Positions 37,631 to 50,225 of a stretch of DNA of 64,000 nt are shown here, one piece after another (within the stretch, counting starts at the first letter, position 1; every line of letters begins with the position of its first letter). This DNA is from Chitinophagaceae bacterium. GTDB lineage: Bacteria; Bacteroidota; Bacteroidia; Chitinophagales; Chitinophagaceae. The stretch spans positions 102,041 to 166,040 of the forward strand of contig JADJBP010000010.1 in NCBI GenBank assembly GCA_016703625.1, given 5' to 3'. Both the position numbers and the translations under genes were made by a program. The notes below the pieces were generated by a model. It had not been told where the DNA came from. It searched no databases and saw nothing but the letters and a program-made list of their open reading frames with translations.

Positions 37631-39698
37631 TTAAGGTTTAATTGGTAAGATAATTATAAATTCAGTGCCAGCCTGTGCTAAAGCTTCGGCCGGCAAGCCT
37701 TCTTTATATTTTGTTTCTACTTTCAGTTCGCCCCCGTGCCCCTTGGTAACAATGTCGTAGCTCATGCTTAATCCCAAACCGGTACCCTGGCCCGTGGGTT
37801 TGGTGGTAAAGAAGGGTAGGAATATTTTATCCAGCACTTTTGGCGGGATGCCGTTACCGTTATCTTTAACAGTTATTTTAACCCCCCTTGTTCCCCCGGT
37901 GGGGGGATGATAAGCTTCGTAGAAACTGTTACGGTGGGTTCATACATTTTCGGCGTTCCTGATTTCTTTTTTCATCCACAGCATAAAACGCATTCGTAAT
38001 TAAATTTAAAATCACCCTTCCCATATCCTGCGGAATGATATTGATGTTTGCCAATCGTTGGGTCAAAATCAGTTTTCATGCCTGCATTGAAAGATTTGTC
38101 TTTTGCACGAAGGCCATGATAGGCGAGGCGGAGGTATTCATCTGCCAGCGCATTGATGTCGGTTGGTTCTTTAACACCGTTGCTGCTGCGGCTGTGCTGC
38201 AGCATGCCTTTTACAATGGAGTCGGCCCGCTTGCCGTGGAAGATTATCTTTTCCTCATTATCGGTAACATCTTTTGCCAGCGCCTTAACTTCCTCATAAT
38301 TGCCTTTTTTAATTTCTTCGTTCATCTCGGTAAGCAATTCTTTATTCACTTCCGAAAAATTATTCACGAAATTCAACGGGTTTTGAATTTCATGGGCAAT
38401 GCCTGCAGTGAGTTCACCAAGACTTGCCATTTTTTCGGATTGAACCAATTGTGATTGGGTGGATTTTAAATTGGTCAGTGTTGATTCTAAAACTTTGTTG
38501 GCATTTTGTTTTTGCCGGTTATTGCGGAATAGAATGATTGCCACCAACAGAATACCCCCGAGTAGAGCAAGCATGCCAAGCATATTCATTCTATTTGCAT
38601 AGGCCGTTTTTTCTTCATCCAGTTTTTTTAAACGAAGCTGTTCATTGAAAGCAAATTTTTGATAATTAGTAAGGTTGGTTATTCTTGCATTTTTAAGACT
38701 GTCATTTAATTTGTTTGAAAACTGCTCATACCTGAAAGCACTGTCTGTTTTATTGTTTAATTGGTTTGCAGCGGAAAGGCATTGATAAGCCGCTTGTAAA
38801 GAACCTGGTAAACCTGTAATCCGGGCCGCTTCTAAAGCCTTTTTTGCATAAAACAAGCATGAATCTTTTCTATTCTGCCTGCCAAATAAAAAAGATACGC
38901 CAACGTAAGATCATACCAATGACCGGAGATAATTATCTGCCTGGTTTATGGCTATTGAATTATATGCAAAAAAAAAAGCAGAATCCCACATCCTTTTCCG
39001 GCATAAGCTTTGGCCAAACTTATTAATGTATTACCCGTTCTCTGAAACCGGCTGCAGCCGCAAAATGGAGCGCTTTGCTGGTAAACATAATTGTAGAATC
39101 TGGTGGTAAACATTGGCTAAGCTTGCATAACCCAGGAATATTACTTTGCCATTATTGATAGATTCTCCCAATTTTACAGCCTCCCGGTAATATTACCTTT
39201 GTTTTTGCTTTTCACCTAAAAACCCCAGAGGTTTCCCATCATTTGATGGTTCATGGCTAAAATTGAAATCCGGGCTTCATGACTGTTATTGAATTGGAAA
39301 AAGTCCATGGTCGCCAATTATCAGCTTCATTTTTTCATCACCTGCCAGTTTCATTGATTCTGAATGGTATTCGTAAGCTTTCATTAATCGCTTAACGTTC
39401 CCAGGCAATATCCTGCCTGGCTGTACCCATCGGCTTGCCATAATTTCCTGTTTAATTTTTTGGACAATGCCAACTGCTTTTCATGAAAATACAAACCGCT
39501 GTCGGCTATACCATCCTGGTAATAAAATCCCAGGCTGCGATAGGCAGCCATTTTTAGCGTATCATTCTTTTCTATTTGTACACTACGTTTCAGGCTATCT
39601 GCTTGCTGTGCGGTTACATAGCCCCAGGTGGGGTCTTTTTGTGCCATGGAGAATAATGGAAGAAGGCAGAGCAGAGATATTTTTAAAACTGTTTTCAT
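37631..39698 (-). CDS. TPR-sensor histidine kinase (many frameshifts)
   Basis: The N terminus (39698) is a signal peptide plus tetratricopeptide region (LKMAAYRSLGFYYQDG). The middle (about 38857-39383) is broken by several indels. From 38856 the frame resumes with TPR-like helices, a membrane helix (LALLGGILLVAIILF), the core SEKMASLGELTAGIAHEIQNP (phosphoacceptor His) and a HATPase domain ending GTGLGLSMSYDIV. The core is almost identical to those of the next two kinases. Two palindromic repeats are inserted in the HATPase region at about 37669-37701 and 37881-37908. The gene precedes the lone receiver. Confidence 0.75.
37669..37701. repeat. In-frame palindromic insertion in kinase C terminus
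   Basis: Where paralogous kinases read EGEGTEFII, this gene reads EG, then LPAEALAQA, then GTEFII. The extra codons come from a GC-rich, partly self-complementary segment containing GCTTCGGCCGGCAAGCC. It keeps the frame. Confidence 0.55.
37881..37912. repeat. Palindromic insertion in kinase HATPase loop
   Basis: CCCCCCACCGGGGG-type sequence lies between the codons for VTVST and KITVKDNG, where a shorter loop occurs in the reg_prop kinase. Read as protein it gives IIPPPGEQGG, but a frame change nearby makes the exact join uncertain. Confidence 0.5.
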
Positions 39699-39701
39699 TA
39701 T

Positions 39702-42700
39702 TTAGTTAGTTGGTAATTGTATAATAAATGTTGATCCTTCATTCTCATTCGTCTCCACCTTTAACTCCCCACCATGCGCCTTCACAATATCATAGCTTAA
39801 ACTCAAGCCCAATCCTGTTCCCTGTCCGGTGGGTTTGGTTGTAAAGAAGGGTTGAAATATTTTATCCAATACTTTTTGAGGGATGCCGTTGCCGTTGTCT
39901 TTTACGTTCACTTCCACTTTATCACCAATCTTTTTTGTACTTACCGATACGGTTGGCTCATAGTTGGCAATGCCCGACTTCTTTTTTTCATCCACCACAT
40001 AAAACGCATTCGTAATTAAATTTAAAATGACCCTGCCAATATCCTGCGGAATGATATTAATGTTACCAATACTTTCATCAAAATCGGTTTTCATGCCTGC
40101 ATTGAAAGATTTGTCTTTTGCACGAAGGCCATGATAGGCGAGGCGGAGGTATTCATCTGCCAGGGCATTGATGTTGGTTGGTTCTTTAACACCGTTGCTG
40201 CTGCGGCTGTGCTGCAGCATGCCTTTTACAATGGCATCGGCTCTTTTGCCGTGGAAAATTATTTTTTGCTCATTTTCATCAATATCATTGGCAATGGTTT
40301 TGGCTTCTTCAATATTCCCTTTATTTAATTCCTCTTTCATTTCAGAGATCAACTCGGTATTTACTTCCGAAAAATTGTTCACGAAATTCAACGGGTTTTG
40401 AATTTCATGGGCAATGCCTGCAGTGAGTTCACCCAGGCTGGCCATTTTTTCTGATTGAACAAGCTGTGCCTGTGTTGCCTTTAATTCGGTGTATGCTTTT
40501 TCAATTTCCTTTGCCTGTGCCAGTTCCTTTTGTTGTGTTCTTTCCCTTTCTGTTTTAACGATATAATTTTTCTGGTATTTGTAAACCGCGTACCCTGCCA
40601 GGATAAATAACAATGCATAGATCATATATGCCCACCAGGTTTTCCACCAGGGAGGTGTGATGGTGATTGACATTGCTTTTTCAGCAATGGAGCCTTCTGC
40701 ATTTATTGCTTTTATGCGCAGTGTATATTTCCCGGGTGGCAGGCTGAAGAAAGTGGCTTTTCGTTCCGTGCCGATATCCCGCCAGTCATTGTCATAATTG
40801 TCCAGCTTATACAGGTATTTTATATCACCCGGATTTTTTATAATCAATGGCATTGAACTCAAATGAAAACGTATTTTGGTCATGACTGAGTTTTATATTT
40901 TGGGTTTGCCAAACAGGAGTAGTAAATGCCTCATCTTCCCCGGCAACTATTTCTTTATTGAAAATCTTAAAATTGGTAAACTGCAGCAGTGGTGCTGTCC
41001 TGCTGTCGTTCAGTTCATCCGGATAAAAAGCATAATACCCCTTGCTGCTTCCTAAAAATATACGGCCATCTGCTGTTTTATAATGTTGAAATGTCGCTTC
41101 AATTCCGGGCTGAACACCATGCGTTTCATTATAGATTTTTATACCATCCCGCTTTTCATTTATTTTTAAAAGGACATTCCCGGTACTTATCCATAAATTC
41201 TTTTTATCATCCTCAATGATACCGGTTATTAGTTCTATTCCATTTGGATAAACCGGGTTTGTATATTTAATAAAATTATCTTTCTTACTTTCAAAATAAT
41301 ATAAGCCTGCGGCGCCGCCAGCCCAGAGTATTCCACCTGCATCAAGGTATATAATATTAATCAGTTCATCCTTTAAATACAGACGGAATTTACCCGTTTT
41401 ACTGTCCAGTTTATTCATGCCGGTGTTCGTTGAAACCCAGATAACATTTTCCTTATCCTGTGCAATATTGAAAATTGACCCTGCGCTCAAACTCAGGCTG
41501 TCCTTTTCATCATGGATATAGTTTGAACAGATCCCGGTTTTGGGGTCCATACGGGACAGCCCTTTATGCGTACCGATCCAGAGGAAATCCCGGTTATCAA
41601 AAAACAGCGTATGCATGGAATCGTGCACAAGGCTGGTTGGTTTATTTTTATCGTGATGGTAAGCAGTGAATTTTTCTGTTTGCAGGTTTAATTTATTAAG
41701 CCCGTGAAAATGGGTTGCTATCCATAAGTTGCCCTGCTTATCTGGTTTAACCGCCCATATTTCATTGCCACTCAGGCTGGTTTCATTGTTGGGTTCATTT
41801 TTAAATAATTTTAGCTGCTGCGTGATCATATTTTTGCGCAGCATGCCGCTGTCGGTCCCCATCCAGAGCATGTTTTTTTCTTTATCCAAATAAAAACTGC
41901 CTGGTGTTTTATTAACCCGAAAATAGGGGACCGCAATGCTGGAAAAGGCGATATTATACATATTCCCGGAAAAATCAGCTATCCAGAGCAAGCCATCTTT
42001 TGAGGGAAATGCACGCATTGCAGCGTCTCCTGTAAATCCATTCAAAGTGTCTTTTGCAAACCGGTTGGTCTTATCATTGGCAACTGTACCAAAATGTGTT
42101 GTTTTTTTTGCTGCCGGATCATACATATTCATACCCGACCCGTTAGATCCTATCCACAACCTGCCATAGATATCTTCAGTTATAAAACTTATAAAATTAT
42201 TTTCCATAATTGCTGCAAGTGGAGGACGGCTGAGTTTTTCCGGATGAGCGGCATCGTATTTATCTTGTGTGAATTTTCCAGTAGCCCTGTCCATTAGATG
42301 CAATCCGTCGCCGTTGGTGCCAACCCAAAAATTATTTTTACTGTCTTCATAAATGGGATTTACATTATTGTCTGCAAGACTATTGGCATCAGCGGGGTTA
42401 TGTTTATAACCGGTAACTTTTCCGGTTGTCTTATCAAAACGGATGAGACCACCGGGGTCTTCTTTTTTGCCGCTATATTGATTGCCCCAGCCGATCCATA
42501 AGATCCCTTTTTTATCTTCATAGATGGTATTAATGCCAAAATTATCATTTTGAAAATTGGCATACTTTATTTTATCATTAATAGTATAATGAATGAACCT
42601 GCCGGTTTTATTGTCATACATATCAAGACCACGAGCTGTTCCAAGCCAGGTATTTCCGGCCCTGTCTGTAATAATAGCCGAAATGGAGTCATTACCAAGG

Positions 42701-43085
42701 CTTGAAGGATCTTTTGGGTCGTGCCTGAAATGCGTGAACTTATTGGTAGCGGGGTCAAAACGGTCAAGGCCCGTTAATCCTAAACCTACCCAGATATAGC
42801 CCGATGAGTCAGCCGAAACAGAAAGCGCAACATTACTTGCAAGTGAGTTTGGATCATCGTTGTTATGGCTGAACGTGGTGATCTTTTTTCCATCATAGCG
42901 GTGCAATCCTTTTGCACAGATGTAAACCAGATATAGCCCTGCCGGTCCTGCGTTATCGAAAAAATTATCCCGAAATTATTCAGCTTATTTTCCAGTACTT
43001 TATTAAACCTTACCTGCTGGGCAAAAACATGGCCGGTTAAAAAAAGAAGCAGGCAGACAAGTAATACTTGTTTTAGTTTTTTCAT
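39702..43085 (-). CDS. Reg_prop/Y_Y_Y sensor histidine kinase (two frameshifts)
   Basis: A signal peptide (MKKLKQVLLVCLLLFLTGHVFAQ) precedes about 14 propeller repeats (GYIWVGLGLTGLDRFD, NTWLGTARGLDMYD and so on) forming two seven-bladed domains, a Y_Y_Y domain, one membrane helix (about 40560-40640), then HisKA with SEKMASLGELTAGIAHEIQNP and HATPase. It lacks the AraC and receiver domains of classic hybrid two-component systems, so the output must be a separate receiver. Frames break near 42890 and 40840. Length after repair is about 1128 residues. Such propellers sense ligands in the periplasm, often glycans, but none is predicted here. Confidence 0.85.
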
Positions 43086-43094
43086 TGTTTTATT

Positions 43095-45160
43095 TTATGC
43101 CATTGGTAATTTAATAATAAACTCAGTCCCTTCTCCCTCCGTTGTTTCCACCTTCAACTCACCACCATGTGCTTTCACAATATCATAACTTAGACTCAAT
43201 CCTAATCCTGTACCCTGCCCTGTGGGCTTGGTGGTGAAGAAGGGTTGAAATATTTTATCCAATACTTTTTGAGGGATGCCGTTGCCGTTGTCACTTACAG
43301 TTATTTTGACCTTACCCCGTCCCTCTCCAAAGGAGAGAGGGTACTGCTTTGTAGAAACTGTTACGGTAGGTTCATAATTAACTATTCCTGATTTTTTCTT
43401 TTCATTCACAGCATAAAATGCATTTGTAATAAGATTGAGAATTACCCTTCCAATATCCTGTGGAATGATATTGATGTTACCAATACTTTCATCAAAATCA
43501 GTTTTCATTGTTGCATTGAACGATTTATCTTTTGCACGAAGGCCATGATAGGCGAGGCGGAGGTATTCATCTGCCAGGGCATTGATATCTGTTGGTTCCT
43601 TTCCACCACTGCTGCTGCGGCTGTGCTGTAGCATACCTTTTACAATGGCATCGGCCCGTTTGCCGTGATGGTTAATTTTTTCAAGATTCTGTTTGATGTC
43701 ATTGGCAATGGCTTTGGCTTCTTCCATATCACCTTTTTCTATCTCAGCATTCATTTCATCAATCAGTTCATTGCTTACTTCACTGAAATTGTTGACGAAA
43801 TTCAACGGGTTTTGAATTTCATGGGCAATGCCTGCGGTGAGCTCGCCGAGCGAAGCCATCTTTTCGGATTGGATGAGCTGGGATTGGGTGGATTTCAGGT
43901 TATTTAGGGTTGACTCTAAAACTTTATTGGTTTTTTGTTTTTGCCGGTTGTTGTGATAAAGCAATAGTGCAATTAAGAGGATAAAACCAAGTGTACCTAA
44001 AAGCGAAACAATCCGGTTCCGGTTTTGGACAGCTGTTTTTTCCTGTTCTATTCTTTGTAAATTTTGATTCTCTGTAAATAAAATATTCTGGTATCGTATT
44101 AAATTGTTCTTTTCTACTTTATTAAGACTGTCTATTAATGGCGCAGCCAGTTTTAAATAATAGTACCCGCTGTCCTGCTTATAAAGTGCCTGGTAGGATT
44201 TGGCGAGTGCGGCATAGGTTTGAGCTATATAACTTTTTAATCCTACTTCCTCGGCTGTAAGCCGGGCTTTGTGTGCATATTTCAAACTGGAATCAAACTC
44301 CTGTTTTTGATTGAAGATTTCTGCCCGGAGTAAATACGTTTAATTAAAATTCTCAGATTTTTATACTTGATATTGGCCTTTTCTGCTTTTAATAAAGCAT
44401 CTTCTGCCAAATCAAATTTTTTCATTAAAAGGTTGGCTTCACCGATAATATTATAGATATGACCAAGATATGTTTTTACATAAAAAGGAACATTTTGTTT
44501 TTCGTAATGTCCTAAACTGTTTTCTGCAAGTATTGTGGCTGAGTCAAGTTGATTCGTTGCCAGGTACACTTCAGCAATATTAAAGGTTGTATTGGCTATT
44601 AAGCGTTCTTCCTTTAATGTTTCATGTATCTTCAGTGCTATTCTGTATTTGATCAATTGCTCTGTTCTGTTACCTATTTCTCCGAGTAAGTGGCCTATAT
44701 TTCTCTGTATTTCTGCATATTCATGCAAACTCTCCCGTTCCCGAACTGATCCGCCGGATTTGGGGATGCTATTGCTATTTTCATCATAAGAATAATCCAA
44801 TACTTCCAGTGCCAGAAAAAAAGTCTTTAAGGATTCAGCATAATCGCCCCTTGATGTTTGATTATATCCAATGGCCATCAAAGCATAGACCTCCATGAAT
44901 TTCAATTCCTTACTTTTTGAGAATTCATATGCTTGTTGTGCAATAGCCAGTGCACTATCTGCCCGGGCTCCTTCAACTACCCAGTAAAGCAAAATCATGT
45001 TCCAGGCTTTTGTAGTATCATTTTCATCCCGTTCAATCCTTGAACGCAGACTATCTGCTAAAAATGGATTGTAGCCCGGAGACATACTGTCTACTTGAAC
45101 TTGAGCACAGATTTGCACCGGGAAATAAAAAAAGAGAATTATAGCAAGTAAAAATTTCAT
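43095..45160 (-). CDS. TPR-sensor histidine kinase (one frameshift)
   Basis: The protein has a signal peptide (MKFLLAIILFFYFPVQICA), about six TPR-like units, one membrane helix (SLLGTLGFILLIALLLY), HisKA (SEKMASLGELTAGIAHEIQNP) and HATPase (GTGLGLSLSYDIV). One indel near 44340 splits it. An insert of about ten residues, PLSFGEGRG, derived from the palindrome CCCTCTCCAAAGGAGAGAGGG (43321-43341), lies in the loop before KITVSDNGNG. Length is about 688 residues. Its core is a near copy of those of neighbouring kinases, so these are recent duplicates with different sensors. Confidence 0.85.
43315..43341. repeat. In-frame palindromic insertion in kinase loop
   Basis: CCCTCTCC and GGAGAGAGGG form inverted arms around AAA. 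The insert codes for about ten residues between VSTK and KITVSDNG and preserves the frame. The same type of palindrome occurs between genes at 59192-59208. Confidence 0.65.
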
Positions 45161-45168
45161 TTTATTTA

Positions 45169-48100
45169 TTAGTTTGCTGGTAATGCAATTATGAATTTGC
45201 TTCCTTCCCCTTCTTTCGTCTCTACCTTCAACTCCCCGCCATGTGCTTTTACAATATCATAACTCAAACTCAAACCCAATCCTGTTCCCTGTCCTGTTGG
45301 TTTGGTAGTGAAGAAGGGTTGAAATATTTTGTCAAGCACTTTTTGAGGGATGCCGTTGCCGTTGTCTTTTACGGAAATTAAAACATTGTTCCCTCTTTTA
45401 TTGTACTTACTGAAACGGTTGGTTCATACCCGGCTTCGACAGGCCTGCCTGTCCGGTAGGCAGGCTCAGCCTGACATGCTTTTTTCTTTTTGTCCACTTC
45501 ATAAAAAGCATTTGTTATCAGATTAAGAATAACTCTTCCGATATCCTGCGGAATGACATTGATGTTGCCAATACTATTATCAAAATCAGTTTTCATGATA
45601 GCATTGAAAGATTTGTCTTTTGCACGCAGGCCATGGTATGCCAGCCGTAAATATTCATCGGCCAGTTTATTGATATCGGTTGGTTCTTTTACAGCGCTGC
45701 TGCTTCTTGAATGTTGCAACATTCCCTTGACAATGGCATCGGCCCTTTTGCCATGGTGATTTATCTTTTCTAAATTCTGTTTGATATCGTTGGCAATGGC
45801 TTTTGCTTCTTCCATATCTCCCTTTTCGATCTCTGCATTCATTTCATCAATGAGTTCATTGCTTACTTCACTGAAATTATTGACGAAATTCAACGGGTTC
45901 TGAATTTCATGGGCGATGCCGGCGGTGAGTTCGCCAAGGCTTGCCATTTTTCGGATTGGATCAGTTGCTTTTGTGTGGTTTGCAGTTCTGATAAAGCGGT
46001 TTCAGCTCTTTGCTTTTCTGCTTTCAACCGCTGTAAGTCGAACCTTGCCTGTGTCAGGTCTTTAAACCTGGAATACGCCAGTGAGAAAACAGAAGCTGCC
46101 CTTTGCAACAGGTCCCAGCTTTCGGCCGATATATCGCCTGCTGATGCTGCACCAATGGCGCCATGTGAGAATTTATAGAGATGGTAAGTTCTGTCCGGGA
46201 TCAGCGTTCCATAATATCCACGTAATGGGATTGATCTTTCTTCGCAATAGTTTATCCATTCTTTCCGGTTGGCACCCTGCATCAGTATGGAAACCTTTTT
46301 AGCACCTGACCGGTAAAATTTATCCATTTCCCTTCCCACCCAGGTGTCCTGCAGGTTCAACGGGAAATGGTCACTTACCAATTTATTTTCTTCCCCGCGA
46401 ATATCTTTCAATGCATACCAGCATTCTGTACGGTTAATGGTTTCATCATGAATATAAATGCTGCAAGTCTCCAGTCCCTCAACACCCAGTAAACCCATTT
46501 CATGCCGGAGTACTGTTGCTACTTCTTTAAGTTCTTCGGGTTGCTGCATGGCCAGGGCCCTTGCACGGACTTTCTCCAGTGCCGTTTCAATTTTTGCCTG
46601 GCGGGCCTGGGATTCTGCTTTTTTCAGATCAAGAAAACGGGTATAGGTTCTTTCAAATTCAATGGCAAAGCGATTGAGCAAAATTTTTTCCGCTTCATTC
46701 AGATCGGTAATAGTCATTACACCAAAGCAACCATATTTCATAAAGGCTTCCACATAATATAAGCCATCCCTGAAATATTCAGGGTTTAGTTTCTCCACGC
46801 CATCAAGCAGTTCTTTCCAGGTAGCAAAGTAGTTATCAACAGCAGCAGGTTGCACGTGGTATGAATGAACGGGTTCATTGCTTTTCCAGTCAGCAAAACA
46901 CTGAACTGTTGCGGGCTCATTCCTGTCGAGCGGGTAATTTACGGCCTTACTGTTAAAAACCGTTGTGCCGTTTTTGTCTTCCCTCCATGCAGCCCAAAAG
47001 ATATGCCGCTCATTTTTTTCATCAGGTAACCATAAAAATGAGAATGCTGATTTGATACCAAGCAACAAAACCTGTTCATGAAAAACCTTCAGGGTTTCAT
47101 CCAGTTCACTTGAATGCTGCATGATCATGCTTTGTGTACGGGTACGTTCCAATGCTGCTTCTATCTGTGCTTCTCTTGCCTGAAATTCCGCTTTTTGCAG
47201 ATCCATAAAACGGGTATAGGTCTGTTGAAATACTTTTCCAAAACGAAGCAATATATTATTCTCTTCTGCAGTATAAGGAATGCCGGAAAAATTTTCGATA
47301 TATAAGGCGACATTATCCATTAATACAGTAGATGCGGCAAGTCCGGGGCAACTGAGATAAAAATCTTTGGAGGCCTCCGGCAACCCGGGAACGAAAGATA
47401 AGAGCTCGTTGTAAAATTTATTTTTTTCTTCAAAATTTAATTGGGTGGCAAAAAAGTATTTCCCATTTTGTTTTGCTTCATCAAATTGCCTTGCCCATAC
47501 TGAATCAAACCAGGGATGCGAAATTTCAGCAGGAATGTCCTGCTCATCTGCAATCCAGAAATGCCAATCGCCTTTTGGTTTATAGTCAACAACAAACCCT
47601 GCATGATCAATTTTAATTTTTAATTGCGATAATTGATGGTAAGTAATTTTTATAACTTCTTTGAGCTCCTCACTCTTATGCATAGCCATTGATCGGCTTC
47701 TTACTCTTTCCAACGCTGCCTCTATCTGTGCTTCTTTTGCCTGTGCTTCGGCTTTTTGAAGATCGAGGAAGCGGGTATAGGATTGCTCAAAGACTTTACC
47801 GAATCGTTCAAGGATATTCAATTCTTCGTCAGAAATATGGTTTTCACTCACAGTTTGAAGACCGCTATGCTTAAAGAATGTAAAGCCCGCCACATACCTT
47901 TTGAGCGCCTTATTTGCCTCCTGAACATGCTTAGGGAAACGCCGGAATTCAGTTTCTGTATAAAGGTATTCGTCATAGATTTTTTTCTCTTCTCCCTCAA
48001 TTGTGTAGATAAAATTCTTCTGCTGTTCTTTCCATGCTTTCCACATGGCATGATGGAAAGGATAATCTTCAAATTTCATGTAATAGGATTCAGGATCTTT

Positions 48101-50184
48101 TCCTGTTTCGGGATTAGCAGCCCAAACCGTATTACTCCTGTCTTGCTCATCTATGAGGTTGATGATACAAAAAGTAAGGGTAAATTCAAGGTTAGTAAAC
48201 TCCCTGAGCAGCGTTTCCACCACAGAAGATAATTCTGAGGAATGATGCATGGCCAGGCTCGGGATCTTACTCTTTCCAATGCCGCTTCTATCTTTGCTTC
48301 CTTTGCCTGTGCTTCTGCTTTTTGCAGGTCAAGAAAACGGGTATAGGTTTGTTCAAACACCTGGGCAAATCGCCTGAAAATATTTTCTTCGGCACAAGGT
48401 TTTTCGGTAATAACCACCAGGTAACCTTTTGAAAAATAGGCACAACTTAATTGCTGCCATGCGGGTTGTTTGATTGCTGCTGCTGCCTGCGCATCAAAAG
48501 CGGCTTTGGCCGAAGGTATTGTCATCAGCCAATCATAATGCTGCTGCAATGCTTCTCCTGTTATGACCTCTTCATAATAGGATTCCCCGGCAAGCCATGC
48601 TTTGTAAATATTATTGTGCAAAGGATCGCCCACATTAGGCAAAATAAGATCAGGCATAAAACCGCTGCCGCCACTAAGCCACCATTCATCTGTTGTTTTG
48701 TTTTTATCGCATAAAACAAAACCGCAGGTCCATAGTTCTGGAACCAAACTGTTTAATTGAGCAAAAAGCAATTTTGATGTTTCGCCAAGGTCGGTACTCT
48801 TTTGCATGGCCATCGTTCTTGCCCGCACTCTTTCCAAAGCAGCTTCAATCTTTGCTTCTCTTGCCTGTGCTTCTGCAAGGGCTATATCGGTATATCGTTG
48901 GTAAGCAAGCGTAAAAAACATTTCTGAAGCGCTTGAGTACATCAAGCTTTTCTCCCGCAATAACACTGAATGTTGAGATGCCGATGGAGCCGGTGCCGAT
49001 GGAATAGAAATAATAATACAAGGTGTCAGCTTTTTCAATCCTCGGGTCATCTTTTTCACCTATATCTTTTCTGAATCTGATCATGTCTTCCAGGTCTTTA
49101 CCCGTATAAGATGTTTCAGAGAATCCTTCTGCACTCTGATCTGCTTAATTTGCTTTTCAATTAAAGGATGAATATTGTAGTGCAAATGATTGATGCTTCT
49201 GCCGATCTCATCTGAATAATCATAATTAACAAATGTTTCTTTCTCATCATCATGAATATTGATCATCGCATTCCTGATCTCTGTAAATCCCAGGCTGTGC
49301 AGTTCTGCATAGAGCACTTCGCAGATGCCGGTGAGATCTTCGGGTATACGCATGGCCATGGCCTGTGCCCTTACCCGTTCAAGCGAAGTTTCTATCTGTG
49401 CTTCTTTTGCCTGTTCTATGGCCTGTGTAATATCAATATATCTCTTGTAAGCCAGGTCAAAAACATTACTGAATCGTTTCAGCAGATTTTGTTTTTCAGT
49501 AGGTATAGAACTGAAGGTTGAAATGCCAATATCACCTGCACCTACAGAATAATGATAATAAAAAAGTTCCTGGATATGATCCAGCCGGGGATCATCAGCT
49601 TCACCGTTCTTTTTTCTGAATTCCTTCCATTCTTCTATTTCTTTGCCATTGACCACCGTTTCAACAAATGCTGCTTTGTTTTTCCTGATCTGGTTTATAA
49701 ATCTTTCAATGACAGGATGCCCGCTGTATGGAATACGGGAAATACATCCGCCGGTAAATTCTGAAAAGTCGTAATCATTAAAATAGTTTTTTTCATCAAC
49801 AAAAGTGTGGATAAGGGTATTCCTGAGATCACTGAACCCGAGCAGCTTTAATTCTTTGAACAGTATTTCACAAATACCCAACAGGTCATCCGGCTTGTTC
49901 ATGCTCATGGCAACTGTTCTTACCCTTTCAAGTGATGATTCTATTTCCAGTTCCCGGTTCTGTGCTTCTACTGCTTTTCTTTTTTGCTCCAGTTCTTCAA
50001 TGGTCTCTTCCAAAAGAATGGCAGTGGTGCGTTTTACTTTTTCTGTCCTGTCGAGTTTGAAAGCGGTTATCTCCAGTTCTTTATCTGCCTCTTTCAGTAA
50101 TTTGACAACAGCAAACTTCTGTTCTTCAGTTATGTTTTCATCCTGCTGAATAATATTTAAGATATTTTGTAAATGCTGGTTCAT
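45169..50184 (-). CDS. Giant soluble histidine kinase with seven tandem sensor modules (about five indels)
   Basis: About 1670 residues after repair. A coiled-coil N terminus leads into seven units of about 183-190 residues. Each begins with a helix reading IEAALERVRSRSMAM or close variants, followed by about 140 residues of a GAF-like sensor domain, and ends F..VFEQTYTRFLDLQKAEAQ. Module starts are at about 49917, 49367, 48815, 48260, 47697, 47131 and 46560. The kinase core (SEKMASLGELTAGIAHEIQ) and HATPase follow. There is no membrane segment or signal peptide, so it is cytoplasmic. Frames break near 49098, 48917, 48250, 45950 and 45380. A palindromic insert lies at 45429-45479. It starts 42 bp after the EthD gene. 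Confidence 0.8.
45429..45479. repeat. Nested palindromic element inserted in frame in the giant kinase
   Basis: GCCTGCCT (45443-45450) and AGGCAGGC (45458-45465) form a perfect 8-bp stem. It is nested between CGGCTTCGACA and CTCAGCCTGACA, the halves of the repeat seen at 34382. In protein it adds about 17 residues (ACQAEPAYRTGRPVEAG) between KKK and YEPTVSVS, where the paralogues have about five residues. Confidence 0.7.
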
Positions 50185-50225
50185 TTTATTGTTTTGGCAA
50201 GCATGATATTTTTTGCTTTTTTCTT

